Under the pieces are notes generated by a model, which worked only from the letters and a program-made list of their open reading frames with translations, did no database searches and was not told the DNA's origin. DNA of 64,000 nt from Nocardia sp. (GTDB taxonomy: Bacteria > Actinomycetota > Actinomycetes > Mycobacteriales > Mycobacteriaceae): contig NZ_JAODNK010000181.1 in NCBI RefSeq assembly GCF_025465275.1, forward strand, positions 100,093-164,092, given 5' to 3'. Below, piece by piece: positions 8,914 through 17,710 of this stretch (position 1 is the stretch's first letter; each line of letters starts with the position of its first letter). A program made the translations under genes and the position numbers.

Positions 8914-8991
8914 ATGATCCCATTCACTTTTCTGACGCAACGGCGTGCAGTCGATTTGATGCGCGTCGCGCCGGGAGTATGTCGCGGCTGA
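8914..8991 (+). CDS. 25-aa leader peptide of the sulfur/cysteine attenuation type
   Basis: A 25-codon ORF with an AAAGGG ribosome site reads MIPFTFLTQRRAVDLMRVAP, then GVCRG and a stop. The core RRAVDLxRVA followed by a Cys close to the stop is the hallmark of the small actinobacterial putative leader peptides found upstream of sulfur-assimilation and sulfonate-transport genes. In mycobacteria such uORFs couple ribosome progress at Cys codons to expression of downstream sulfur genes. It ends 55 bases before the substrate-binding lipoprotein gene. Assignment rests on sequence similarity and position; cysteine response is inferred. Confidence 0.75.
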   Translation: MIPFTFLTQRRAVDLMRVAPGVCRG

Positions 8992-9046
8992 TTACGCCGC
9001 GCCCCTATCTCCGCTTGCGACAGACGCATTCACCGAAAGAATCCGC

Positions 9047-10129
9047 ATGCCCTCCCCCTTTCGACCATCACGGTCCCTGCGCGCCCTCGCCGCCGCATTC
9101 GCCGTAGCCACCGCCGCCATTTCCCTGACCGCGTGCGGCACGTCCGGACCGACCACCACCGCCGACGGCAAAGACGTTGTCCGATACCAGGGCACGACCG
9201 GACAGGTGACGGCCTACGAGCTAGCCGCCGACCTCGGCTACTTCACCAAGATCAACCTGCACTGGGAGGGCGACACCACCAGCGGACCCGCCAATATCCA
9301 GGCGGCCGCCACCAAGCAGATCGAATTCGGCAGCGCGTTCAACGGCGCGGTGGTGAAGCTCATCGCGGGCGGCGCACCGGTCAAGGCCGTGCTCAGTTCC
9401 TATGGGGCCGACGACAAGAACTACACCGGATACTTCGTGCGCGACGACTCCGGCATCACCTCCGCGCGGGACCTGATCGGCAAGAAGATCGGGGTGAACA
9501 CCCTCGGTGCGCACCACGAATTCATCACCCGGGAGTGGCTGCACCAGCAGGGGCTGAGCGAGGCGGAGATCAAGCAGGTGCAGTTCGTGGTGCTGCCACC
9601 GGTCAGTACCGAGGACGCACTGCGCAAGGGCCAGATCGACGTCGCGGCGCTGGGCTCGGTATTCCGGGACACCGCCATCGCACGCGGCGGGCTGCACTCG
9701 CTCTACACCGATAAGGATCTGTTCGGGCAGTTCGATTACGGCACTTATGTTTTCCGCAATGACTACCTGAAGGACCACGCCGACGCGGTCAAGGACTTCG
9801 TGCAGGGCACCGCGCGGGCCACCCGCTGGTTGCAGGTGACCCCGCACGACGAGGTCGTCGCCAAGTTCGAATCGATCATCAACAAGCGCGGGCGCAATGA
9901 GAACACCGGCCTGCTGAAGTACTACACCAGCTACGGCGTTCCCGTCCCCGGCGCCGTGATCGCCGAACGCGAGTTCCAGGTCTGGATCGACTGGCTGGTG
10001 CGCAATAACGAACTGCCCCAGGGCAAGTTGACAGCCAAGGACCTCTATACCAATCAGGACAACCCGTACGACAACGGCACCTACCCGCCGAGCAGCGGGC
10101 CGACCGGCGAAGCGGTGGTGGCGAAATGA
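9047..10129 (+). CDS. ABC transporter substrate-binding lipoprotein (sulfonate type)
   Basis: A 360-aa lipoprotein with a lipobox LTAC (Cys about 29). The mature protein shows the SsuA/NMT1-like pattern: VRYQGTTGQVTAYELAADLG, SGPANIQAAATKQIEFG, DLIGKKIGVNTLGAHHEF, LRKGQIDVAALGSVF. It is the first structural gene of the operon behind the cysteine-type leader peptide, with an ATGA overlap to the ATPase. It probably binds an alkanesulfonate or sulfate ester. It is clearly a different protein from the lipoprotein at 5225. Confidence 0.88.
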   Translation: MPSPFRPSRSLRALAAAFAVATAAISLTACGTSGPTTTADGKDVVRYQGTTGQVTAYELAADLGYFTKINLHWEGDTTSGPANIQAAATKQIEFGSAFNGAVVKLIAGGAPVKAVLSSYGADDKNYTGYFVRDDSGITSARDLIGKKIGVNTLGAHHEFITREWLHQQGLSEAEIKQVQFVVLPPVSTEDALRKGQIDVAALGSVFRDTAIARGGLHSLYTDKDLFGQFDYGTYVFRNDYLKDHADAVKDFVQGTARATRWLQVTPHDEVVAKFESIINKRGRNENTGLLKYYTSYGVPVPGAVIAEREFQVWIDWLVRNNELPQGKLTAKDLYTNQDNPYDNGTYPPSSGPTGEAVVAK

Positions 10130-10962
10130 GCGCCTCGGTGAAACTCGCACTCAACGGTGTGCGCAAAGAGTTCCCGATACGCGGGGAACGGGCCGCCTTC
10201 ACCGCGATCGAGGACATTACGGTTGACGTGCGCGAGGGTGAGTTCCTCGTGCTCGTCGGACCCAGCGGTTCGGGCAAATCGACGCTGCTGGATCTGCTCG
10301 GCGGACTGACCAAGCCCACCACCGGGCACATTCTGCTCGATGGCGCGCCGATCACCGGGCCCGGGCTGGACCGCGGCATCGTTTTCCAGCAGTACGCGCT
10401 GCTGCCGTGGCGCACGGCTCGCACGAATATCGAATTCGGCTTGGAAGCCAAGAAGATTCGGAAACGTGAACGGCGGCAGATTGCCGATCACTACCTCGAA
10501 CTGGTCGGGCTGGCAGGATTCGGGGACCGCTATCCGCACGAACTCTCCGGCGGTATGAAGCAGCGCGTCGCCATCGCGCGCAGCCTCGCCTTCGATCCCG
10601 AAGTGCTGCTCATGGACGAGCCGTTCGCGGCCCTGGACGCACAGACGCGGGAATCGTTGCAGGACGAGTTGCTACGCATTTGGCGAGCCACCGGCAAGAC
10701 CATTCTCTTCATTACCCATGCCATCGACGAGGCCGTGTACCTCGGGCAGCGAGTGGCGGTACTGACCTCCCGCCCCGGCCGGGTCAAGGCGGTCGTCGAT
10801 ATCGACCTCGACCGCGAGGGTGATCCGGATATCCGCTCCAGCGAGAGTTTCCGGCAAGTCCGGCACCACATCTGGTCGCTGCTGCGCGATGAGGTCGCCC
10901 GGGCGCAGGGGCAGGAAGCGGCCGCGATCGCCGCCACCGACAGGAGGTCCAGTCATGTCTAG
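10126..10962 (+). CDS. ABC transporter ATP-binding protein (SsuB type)
   Basis: A 278-aa ATPase: Walker A GPSGSGKST, Q-loop VFQQYALLPW, signature LSGGMKQRVAIAR, Walker B LLMDEPFAALD, H-loop ITHAIDEAVYLG. This is the SsuB/TauB/NrtD class. It overlaps the lipoprotein stop by four bases (ATGA) and the permease start by eight bases, which shows a coupled operon. It energises the sulfonate-type importer. Confidence 0.92.
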   Translation: MSASVKLALNGVRKEFPIRGERAAFTAIEDITVDVREGEFLVLVGPSGSGKSTLLDLLGGLTKPTTGHILLDGAPITGPGLDRGIVFQQYALLPWRTARTNIEFGLEAKKIRKRERRQIADHYLELVGLAGFGDRYPHELSGGMKQRVAIARSLAFDPEVLLMDEPFAALDAQTRESLQDELLRIWRATGKTILFITHAIDEAVYLGQRVAVLTSRPGRVKAVVDIDLDREGDPDIRSSESFRQVRHHIWSLLRDEVARAQGQEAAAIAATDRRSSHV

Positions 10963-11824
10963 TGCATTGCAGGTTGCCGAGACTCCGGTGCTGTCGCCGC
11001 CGGCGCCGCCGCTCACGCCCGCGGCTCCCGTGCCCTGGAGCCGAGTCGCGCGCGTCGGCGGGCGACTGGCCTGGCGAATTGTCAAGCCCAGCCTGGTGAT
11101 CGGCGCATTCCTGGTGCTGTGGCAGCTGGCGCCGAAGCTCGGCCTGGTCGATCCGGTATTCCTGCCGCCTTTATCGGATGTGTGGTCCGCCGGGCTCGAA
11201 CTGATCCGCAACGGCCAGATGCAGGAGAATGTGTCGGCCAGCCTCACGCGTTCGCTCATCGGCTTCTCGATAGCGGTGGCCACGGCGATCCCGGTGGGTG
11301 TGGCGATCGCCTGGTACCGGCCGATCGCGGAACTCATCAATCCGGTGCTGGAATTGTTCCGCAATACCGCGGCGCTCGCACTGCTGCCGGTCTTCGTGCT
11401 CATCCTGGGCATCGGCGAAACCTCCAAGATCGCCCTGGTGGTGTACGCAAGTTTCTTCCCGATCCTGCTGAACACCATCTCCGGTGTGCGCTCGGTGGAC
11501 CCACTGCTGGTCAAATCCGCGGTCTCGCTGGGCTTCTCACCCATTCCGCTGTTCGTGAAGGTGGTACTGCCCGCCTCGGTGCCCAGCATCTTCACCGGTA
11601 TTCGCATGGCGGCGTCCGCGTCGATCATGGTGCTCATTGCCGCCGAAATGGTCGGCGCGCGTGCCGGACTCGGCTATCTGATCACCGCCGCGCAGCAGAA
11701 CTTCCAGATTCCCGATATGTACGCGGGCATTGTCGCCATCGCGCTGCTGGGACTGACGTTCAACGGTGTACTGGTCGCCGTCGAGCGCCGGTTGTCCCGC
11801 TGGCGCACGCCCGCCGCCCGATAA
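10955..11824 (+). CDS. ABC transporter permease (SsuC type)
   Basis: A 289-aa permease. A Pro-rich N-terminus precedes six or so helices and an EAA loop (SGVRSVDPLLVKSAVSLGFS, then VVLPASVPSIFTGIRMA). The ATG at 10955 is set by an AGGAGG site at 10942-10947 and falls inside the end of the ATPase gene. It forms the channel of the second sulfonate-type importer. The next gene starts 21 bases downstream, so the catabolic genes are likely co-transcribed. Confidence 0.92.
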   Translation: MSSALQVAETPVLSPPAPPLTPAAPVPWSRVARVGGRLAWRIVKPSLVIGAFLVLWQLAPKLGLVDPVFLPPLSDVWSAGLELIRNGQMQENVSASLTRSLIGFSIAVATAIPVGVAIAWYRPIAELINPVLELFRNTAALALLPVFVLILGIGETSKIALVVYASFFPILLNTISGVRSVDPLLVKSAVSLGFSPIPLFVKVVLPASVPSIFTGIRMAASASIMVLIAAEMVGARAGLGYLITAAQQNFQIPDMYAGIVAIALLGLTFNGVLVAVERRLSRWRTPAAR

Positions 11825-11845
11825 CTTCCGAAGGAACACATCTTT

Positions 11846-13186
11846 ATGTCGCGCAAGAGCTTTCATATCAATGCCTTCCTCATGGGCGTCGGGCATCACG
11901 AGGCCGCCTGGCGGCACCCGCGCACCAGGGAACACCAGGTCCTGGAAGTGGAGCACTTCCGCGAGCTGGGCCGCATCGCCGAACGCGGCAAGCTGGATTC
12001 GGTGTTCTTCGCCGACGGGCTCGCGGTGGGGCCGCGCATCAAGCGCAATACCCTCGCGGTGTTCGAACCGGTCACACTGCTCGCGGCGATTGCCACCGCC
12101 ACCGAGCATGTCGGACTGATCGCCACCGCGTCCACGACCTATAACGAGCCGTTCAATCTGGCCCGCAAGTTCGCCTCACTCGATCACATCAGTGGCGGAC
12201 GCGCGGGCTGGAACATTGTCACCTCCGGAAATGAGGAGGAGGCGTTCAACTTCGGCTACGACTCCATTCCCGAGCACGCCCGGCGCTACGAGCGCGCCGA
12301 GGAATTCGTCGATGTGGCCATCCAGCTCTGGGACAGCTGGGAGGCGGGCGCCATCGTGCTCGACCCGGAGGAGGGCGTCTTCGCCGATCCGGACAAGGTG
12401 CACACCATCGACTACTGCGGTGAGCGGTTCCAGATCCGCGGGCCGCTGAATTCCCCGCGTGGCCCGCAGGGACGACCGCTGCTGGTGCAGGCCGGATCCT
12501 CCGAGAGCGGTAAGGATTTCGCCGCCCACTACGCCGAGGCCGTCTTCACCGCACAGCGCACCCTCGAAGAGGGGCAGCAGTTCTACCGGGATCTCAAGTC
12601 GCGGCTGCCCAAGTACGGGCGCTCGGCCGACGAGCTCAAGGTGCTGCCGGGTCTGGTGCCGTTCATCGCCGAGACCGAGGAACAGGCGCGGGCTCTGGAG
12701 CAGTCCTTCACCGACCTCATCTCGCCGGATTACGCACTGCGGCAGCTCTCCTCGCTGCTGGGCATCGATCTCACCGAACATGCACTCGATGCACCGCTGC
12801 CCCCGCTGCCGGAGGAGAGCGAAATCCAGGGCGGCAAGAGCCGATTCACGCTGGTGAAGGAGCTCGCGGAGAAAGAAGAGCTCACCGTGCGGCAGTTGAT
12901 CGGCAAGCTCGGCGGCGGGCGCGGGCATCGCACGCTCGCGGGCACTCCCGTGCAGATCGCCGATGACCTGCAGTCCTGGTTCGAGGGCGGCGCGGCCGAC
13001 GGCTTCAACATCATGCCGCCATACCTGCCCGGCGGACTGGAGGACTTCGTCGACCAGGTTGTCCCGATCCTGCAGGAGCGCGGACTGTTCCGCACCGAAT
13101 ACACCGCCACCACCCTGCGCGGGCACTACGGGCTGGAGCCCGTGGACAGCCAGTTCGCGCACACCGATATCCAGGCCACCGCCTGA
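11846..13186 (+). CDS. FMN-dependent monooxygenase, NtaA/SnaA/DszA family
   Basis: A 446-aa LLM-superfamily monooxygenase of the NtaA/SnaA/SoxA(DszA) type, judged by FHINAFLMGVGHHEAAWRHP at the N-terminus, the flavin-site tracts TASTTYNEPFNLARKFASLD and SGGRAGWNIVTS, PLLVQAGSSESGKDFAA, and the late GGAADGFNIMPPYLPGGLEDF. These enzymes need FMNH2 from a separate reductase and oxidise sulfones, sulfonates, NTA and similar compounds. Its place between the sulfonate-type importer and a TauD-like dioxygenase suggests it desulfonates the imported compound. No reductase is encoded next to it. Confidence 0.88.
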   Translation: MSRKSFHINAFLMGVGHHEAAWRHPRTREHQVLEVEHFRELGRIAERGKLDSVFFADGLAVGPRIKRNTLAVFEPVTLLAAIATATEHVGLIATASTTYNEPFNLARKFASLDHISGGRAGWNIVTSGNEEEAFNFGYDSIPEHARRYERAEEFVDVAIQLWDSWEAGAIVLDPEEGVFADPDKVHTIDYCGERFQIRGPLNSPRGPQGRPLLVQAGSSESGKDFAAHYAEAVFTAQRTLEEGQQFYRDLKSRLPKYGRSADELKVLPGLVPFIAETEEQARALEQSFTDLISPDYALRQLSSLLGIDLTEHALDAPLPPLPEESEIQGGKSRFTLVKELAEKEELTVRQLIGKLGGGRGHRTLAGTPVQIADDLQSWFEGGAADGFNIMPPYLPGGLEDFVDQVVPILQERGLFRTEYTATTLRGHYGLEPVDSQFAHTDIQATA

Positions 13187-13241
13187 GCCGCAGCCCCCTA
13201 CGTCGGCCATCACCCATAGTTCGAGTACGAAAGGCACGATC

Positions 13242-14180
13242 ATGACCACTGTCGCCGAAACTCCCACGGGCACACTCCTGATCAGTCCGGTCGCCGGCCA
13301 CATCGGCGCCGAGATCAGCAATATCGATCTGCGCAACGAGCTCTCCGATGAGCAGGTCGCACAGCTGCAGGCCGCCCTGTACGAGTACAAGGTGCTGTTC
13401 TTCCGCAATCAGGAGATCGGGCATGCCGAGCACATCGCCTTCTCGCGGCGGTTCGGCGCGGTCACCCCGTCGCATCCCTATGACGACGACGCACCCACCG
13501 AGTTCCCCGAGATCCTGGCCGTCGACAGCCGGCTGTACGAAAAGCGTTTCGGGGTACGGAAATTCAGCTACACCAACCAGTGGCACACCGATGTTTCGGC
13601 GCTGATCAATCCCCCGGCCGCGTCACTGCTGCGCGCCGAGATCGCGCCCGAGCGCGGTGGCGACACCCAGTGGACCAATCTGGCTGCCGCCTACGCCAAC
13701 CTGCCCGAATCGCTGAAGTCGTTCCTGGACGGCCTGTATGCCGAACACCGCTTCGGTGGCAAGCGGCCGATCTGGGACGCCGACAGCGACTACGCCAAGA
13801 AGGTCGCGAAAGCGCCGCTGGTCACCGAGCACCCGGTGGTCCGGGTGCATCCGGTGACCGGTGAGCGGGTGCTGTTCGTGAACCCCGGCTTCACCACCCG
13901 CATTGTCGGGCTGAGCCCGCGGCAGAGCGACGCCCTGCTGGAGTTGCTGTTCGCGGAGATCTCCGCCCCGTCCTACACGGTCCGATTCCGCTGGGAGAAG
14001 GGCAGTCTCGCGTTCTGGGACAACCGCGCCACCGCGCACCTCGCGCCCAGCGACCTCGACCACCTCGATGTCACCCGGGTGCTCTACCGCACCACGCTCG
14101 AGGGTGATGTTCCGGTGGGTGTGGACGGCCAGGAGTCCCGCGCCATCTCCGGTGAACGCTTCACCGGCACCAGCAACTGA
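13242..14180 (+). CDS. TauD/AtsK-type Fe(II)/2-oxoglutarate dioxygenase
   Basis: A 312-aa dioxygenase with the 2-His-1-Asp iron triad visible as H115 and D117 (WHTD) and H266 (TAHLAPSD), and an Arg near 279-283 to bind 2-oxoglutarate. Family members release sulfite from taurine (TauD) or cleave alkyl sulfates (AtsK). The ATG at 13242 begins the conserved N-terminus. It ends the sulfonate operon, followed directly by a terminator. A degraded copy of its last 27 codons lies at 24056-24135, in a separate scarred region. Confidence 0.88.
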   Translation: MTTVAETPTGTLLISPVAGHIGAEISNIDLRNELSDEQVAQLQAALYEYKVLFFRNQEIGHAEHIAFSRRFGAVTPSHPYDDDAPTEFPEILAVDSRLYEKRFGVRKFSYTNQWHTDVSALINPPAASLLRAEIAPERGGDTQWTNLAAAYANLPESLKSFLDGLYAEHRFGGKRPIWDADSDYAKKVAKAPLVTEHPVVRVHPVTGERVLFVNPGFTTRIVGLSPRQSDALLELLFAEISAPSYTVRFRWEKGSLAFWDNRATAHLAPSDLDHLDVTRVLYRTTLEGDVPVGVDGQESRAISGERFTGTSN

Positions 14181-14192
14181 CACGCACCATGT

Positions 14193-14226
14193 CGAGGGCC
14201 TTCGGCACACCCGCCGAAGGCCCTCG
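14193..14226 (+). terminator. Terminator of the sulfonate operon
   Basis: A perfect 13-bp stem (14193-14205 with 14214-14226) and 8-base loop lies 12 bases after the dioxygenase stop. The same stem core recurs at 24153-24188 behind a TauD remnant. Confidence 0.85.
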
Positions 14227-14230
14227 CGCC

Positions 14231-14513
14231 GTTGACAACGCAATCAAGAAATGGCGATGCTCGCCCCCCGCAAGTGGGGCCAGCTGCTCCCGCCGCAGTC
14301 CGGCGACTCGCCGCCGAGTGCGCCCGGATGCGTCGCCGCGCAGGTCCCACCTGTTCGGGACTGATTCGGGCCCGGCGCGATTGGAGGAATTCCCCCAGCG
14401 GATTGCGTTCTGCCGTCCAGTTTGCCCGAGGGTTCCGCGGCCGGTTCTGCGAGTGCCGAGCCTGACCCTGGGAGTAATTGCCGGAGGTGTCGCCGGGAAG
14501 AAATGCGGCCTAC
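14231..14513. other. Non-coding stretch downstream of the sulfonate operon
   Basis: No frame on either strand here shows a plausible start, ribosome site or recognisable protein. Base composition is GC-rich. It separates the sulfonate operon from the accessory-looking module that begins with the small minus-strand gene. Confidence 0.4.
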
Positions 14514-14732
14514 TCACGCGCGGTGTCGTCCGTGCAGGCGGTGCAGGTTGGTGACCGGGACGCGATGAAATGCACGGCCATCGGCGATGAGCAACGATTC
14601 GCCATAGTCGTGTGTGGCGGTCGGCGGGTCGTCGCAGACGCCCCACCCAGCGGCCACCACGACACCGACACAAGACAGTACTAACGCGGCGAACTCGATC
14701 AGCACGGACACGACGACCCCCGGTCTCGGCAT
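14514..14732 (-). CDS. Small putative membrane protein, unknown
   Basis: A possible 72-aa protein with one strong hydrophobic segment right after the start (VVVSVLIEFAALVLSCVGVV) and a hydrophilic tail ending LHGRHRA. The ATG at 14732 is chosen because it starts at the membrane segment; an upstream ATG at 14798 would add 22 residues. It lies downstream of, and in the same direction as, the resolvase-like gene. I do not recognise a family and the tail composition is not distinctive, so it may not be real. Confidence 0.4.
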   Translation of the reverse strand: MPRPGVVVSVLIEFAALVLSCVGVVVAAGWGVCDDPPTATHDYGESLLIADGRAFHRVPVTNLHRLHGRHRA

Positions 14733-14892
14733 TCGGTCGAAAACGATTGGCTCACACGCGGAAACCCCCGGCACGGTTGCGGGTGGCCGAGGGTTCATCG
14801 CGAAGTGCGTTGTAGAACAACACCATCGGGTCTTTCTGAATCGCTACCTCGATCGACCACCACCTTTCGAGGTCCCGGGCATCGGAATGGCT

Positions 14893-15408
14893 TCAGGTGT
14901 CGCTGGTGCCGCCCGCACGAACGGGTGGCAAGTCCCGAAGGGGCGGCATCGTTCGCCGGGCATAGGTCTCTTCCGGGGTCACGGTGATCACGTCGAGTTG
15001 CTGCACGAGCGTTCCCGGGATCTCCGCGCCCTCGAAATGCTCAGGGCTGGGCACTATGACCGCTTCCGTGTCCAAGCGGGTCGCTTGCGCCTTCAGGCGC
15101 GCCAACGGTGGCCGTCCGAAGCGAGGGTCGTAGATCACCATATCGGCGAAGTCATACCCCAAACGTTGTGCGAGCTTGCGGATTTGGGCCTGATCCCACC
15201 ACAGGGCGACATCGGACACATCGGTCCGGACGTACCCCAAACATGTTGGCTTGTAACGCATAACCGCCCTTCTGTCCTCGTGTCCGTCGATTGCGTAAAA
15301 GTCTTGGAACTGGAGATAGAACCCGCCGTAGTCCTCGGAATCATCTCCGCTGGCCTGGAGTTCGAACACGCCTCCGGGGAACTCGTAGAGCCGTGTGCGC
15401 CGGTTCAT
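14893..15408 (-). CDS. Conserved actinobacterial protein with resolvase-like half
   Basis: A 171-aa protein. The first half (FPGGVFELQASGDDSEDYGG and on) is unfamiliar. The second half, LAQRLGYDFADMVIYDP to DVITVTPEETYAR, resembles the small resolvase-fold proteins that often accompany HTH regulators in Nocardia and Streptomyces, but the catalytic Ser of true serine recombinases is not evident. It is divergent from the HTH regulator at 15642, with the shared promoter region between. Role unknown. Confidence 0.6.
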   Translation of the reverse strand: MNRRTRLYEFPGGVFELQASGDDSEDYGGFYLQFQDFYAIDGHEDRRAVMRYKPTCLGYVRTDVSDVALWWDQAQIRKLAQRLGYDFADMVIYDPRFGRPPLARLKAQATRLDTEAVIVPSPEHFEGAEIPGTLVQQLDVITVTPEETYARRTMPPLRDLPPVRAGGTSDT

Positions 15409-15641
15409 ATCGCTCCTGTCCTTCGTTGGTGCAGAGCAGCCCCGGGCCGAGCAGGCGGAGTAACCGAACGTGTCTCAAATTCGAGGTAAGTCCGAAAGGC
15501 CAACCCAACAAACGGGGGTTCTGCCTCAACCAGGGCGTTGATCTGAGCTTGCGCGCAACGATCGGGGAACTTCCAGAGAAGAAAGCGGAAGAATGGAGGC
15601 AGTTTCGCGCCCATACCCTCCCCACCGACCCGGAGAGCCCC

Positions 15642-16979
15642 ATGGTCGATATCGACTGGACACCAGATGAACTCGAAGCCCTTCGCGCGGCGCTACGGAT
15701 GAACAAAGTCGAGTTCTGCAAGCGAATCGGGGTTACTGCGCGCGCACATCGAGACTGGCTGACTGGGCAGACCCAGAACATGCGCGAGGCCAACCGCCGA
15801 CAGTTGTTCGAAGTTCTCGCCGATGCCGAGCCCGAGCAACGAGCCCGGTTCTGGGAGCTGGTTCGCAAGGGGACGACCGACCCGGGCACCGATGAGCAGA
15901 CCACAGAAGGTCTTGCCGGCAAAGCAAATTGCGGCGGTAGCAAACTCGGGCTGTATTCCTGGGAAGTCGGCGAGGACGATGTGAGGCGACGAGACTTCGG
16001 CAAGGCAGCGCTGACAGGTTCGGCGTTCGTGCTGTTAGGGGCGAAATCCGGTCAAATCGGTATGTCCGATGTGACCCGGTTGGGTGAGGGGGTCGTGGCC
16101 CTGGAATCGGAGGACCAGCGTCTCGGCGGTGGGCGTCTGGTGGATTTCGCGGTCACGGAGCTGGCCAAGGCCAAGCACTGGCGCGAAGTTGGCACCTACG
16201 ACACCGCCGTTGGTGACGCATTCACCATCGCCACAGGGGAATTGGCGGTCATGGCCGGATGGCTGGCCTACGACGCCGACCGTCAGTCGCTCGCGCGACG
16301 CTGCTACGCCGATGCCATGGCTCTTGGATGCGAGGCCAACGACCCTGACCTCATCGCACGTACCTGCCTGATCGGTGGCGGCCAACTGCTCGGGCTCGCG
16401 CGGCGCGGTAAGGCTCGCCCACAGGTCGCACTGAAACTCGCGACCCGCGCTCGGGACCTCATGCGTGGCACGCCGCCGGGTCGAATTCACGCTCTCATCG
16501 CTGTACGCGAGGCGCAGGCGTATGGACTCCTGTGTGAGCGTTCGGCATTCGAGCGCGCCATCGCCACCGCATGGCGAGAGATGGATCAGGCGTCCGATTT
16601 CGAGCCACTCGACGAGTGCCCTCGCTGGCTCTGGGCCGTCACCCCGGCCGAGATCGCTGCGCACGAGGCGCGAGGTCGTGCCGAATTCGAGGAGTACGAC
16701 CGCTCGATAGCGCTGTTCGACTCCGTCGCCGACGTCGAACGCTTTCCGCGAAACGTCATCAACATCGCCGCCTGGCGAGCCGTCATCCGGGCGCGCGCGG
16801 GCGATCTTCACGGGGCCGTCGCCGAGGCCGTGCCCGTCCTCGACACGCTGACAGGTCTGACGTCGATTCGCACGCTGCGTAACCTGGAACCCATCCGTGC
16901 GTCCGTCGACAAAAACCCGGTCGGCGGCGAGTTTTCCGACAAGTTCGACGCCCTCCTGACGAAAGCCACCTCAGCATGA
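15642..16979 (+). CDS. HTH regulator with long helical (TPR-like) C-terminus
   Basis: A 445-aa protein. Residues 1-60 hold a lambda-repressor-like HTH (WTPDELEALRAALRMNKVEF, GVTARAHRDWLTGQ). The remaining 380 residues are helical with repeated A-rich pairs, like the TPR-type signal-sensing regions of large actinobacterial XRE regulators. A Tat-like or membrane patch (ALTGSAFVLLGAKSG) follows an RRRDFGK tract at about 120, as seen in relatives. The ATG at 15642 begins the conserved VDIDWTPDEL tract. It overlaps the GNAT gene by four bases (ATGA). Ligand and targets unknown. Confidence 0.75.
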   Translation: MVDIDWTPDELEALRAALRMNKVEFCKRIGVTARAHRDWLTGQTQNMREANRRQLFEVLADAEPEQRARFWELVRKGTTDPGTDEQTTEGLAGKANCGGSKLGLYSWEVGEDDVRRRDFGKAALTGSAFVLLGAKSGQIGMSDVTRLGEGVVALESEDQRLGGGRLVDFAVTELAKAKHWREVGTYDTAVGDAFTIATGELAVMAGWLAYDADRQSLARRCYADAMALGCEANDPDLIARTCLIGGGQLLGLARRGKARPQVALKLATRARDLMRGTPPGRIHALIAVREAQAYGLLCERSAFERAIATAWREMDQASDFEPLDECPRWLWAVTPAEIAAHEARGRAEFEEYDRSIALFDSVADVERFPRNVINIAAWRAVIRARAGDLHGAVAEAVPVLDTLTGLTSIRTLRNLEPIRASVDKNPVGGEFSDKFDALLTKATSA

Positions 16980-17557
16980 CTACCCTGCCCGTCGGCCTGG
17001 AATTCGAGCACTACGACAAGGCCGAGGCGCGCGACCTGCGCGCCGTCGTCGAAGAGATCTACTGTCGGTCATACGTCGAGGCCATCGCATCCCGCGACAC
17101 ATTCGACGAACCCGAGGCATTCATGGCCCGGTTCGATGCATACACCAACCCGGCCCAAATGTCGCGGCTCGAGCTGGTTATCGCGCGAGTCGATGGCGAA
17201 CCAGTCGGTCAGACTTGGGGCTGGCCACTTCGCCCGAACGCCGCATGGTGGGGCAATCTCGAACTCGACGATCCAGACGCCGACCGCGCCGAGTTCATCG
17301 CCGAAACCGGTAGGCGCACATTCGCACTCAGCGAAATCATGGTGTGTGCCGAGTATCAGAATCATGGAATCGCGCACGCCCTCCACGATGACCTGCTCGA
17401 TCGCCGGCCCGAGGAACGAGCGACATTGCTTGTCGAGCCGGACAACTCGCGCGCTTACGCCAAATACGTCAAATGGGGCTGGCGTCGAGTGGGCACGCTG
17501 CGCCCGCGATGGCCCGAGGCCCCACGCCTCGACGTCCTGATTCGCGACCTGGGGTGA
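16976..17557 (+). CDS. GNAT-family N-acetyltransferase
   Basis: A 193-aa protein with the GNAT layout: a motif A region at FALSEIMVCAEYQNHGIAHALHDDLL (strand 4 and the acetyl-CoA loop Q/RxxGxA, here QNHGIA) and motif B near AYAKYVKWGWRRVG. It should transfer an acetyl group from acetyl-CoA to a small molecule or protein amine. It is co-translated with the HTH regulator (ATGA). The pair is a frequent Streptomyces/Nocardia arrangement, with no known substrate. Confidence 0.8.
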   Translation: MTTLPVGLEFEHYDKAEARDLRAVVEEIYCRSYVEAIASRDTFDEPEAFMARFDAYTNPAQMSRLELVIARVDGEPVGQTWGWPLRPNAAWWGNLELDDPDADRAEFIAETGRRTFALSEIMVCAEYQNHGIAHALHDDLLDRRPEERATLLVEPDNSRAYAKYVKWGWRRVGTLRPRWPEAPRLDVLIRDLG

Positions 17558-17710
17558 GATGTCACCGGCCACCCCATAGCCGGACAGGCAGGCAGTTCAG
17601 GACACTTTTTTCACAAGTCGCCGGTCTGGCCCGATTTAGCGGTTAACGAACATGTCGCCCCGGCGAGCGGTACGGCCTCTTCACTCCTGCGACAGAAGCT
17701 GTGCTTATCG

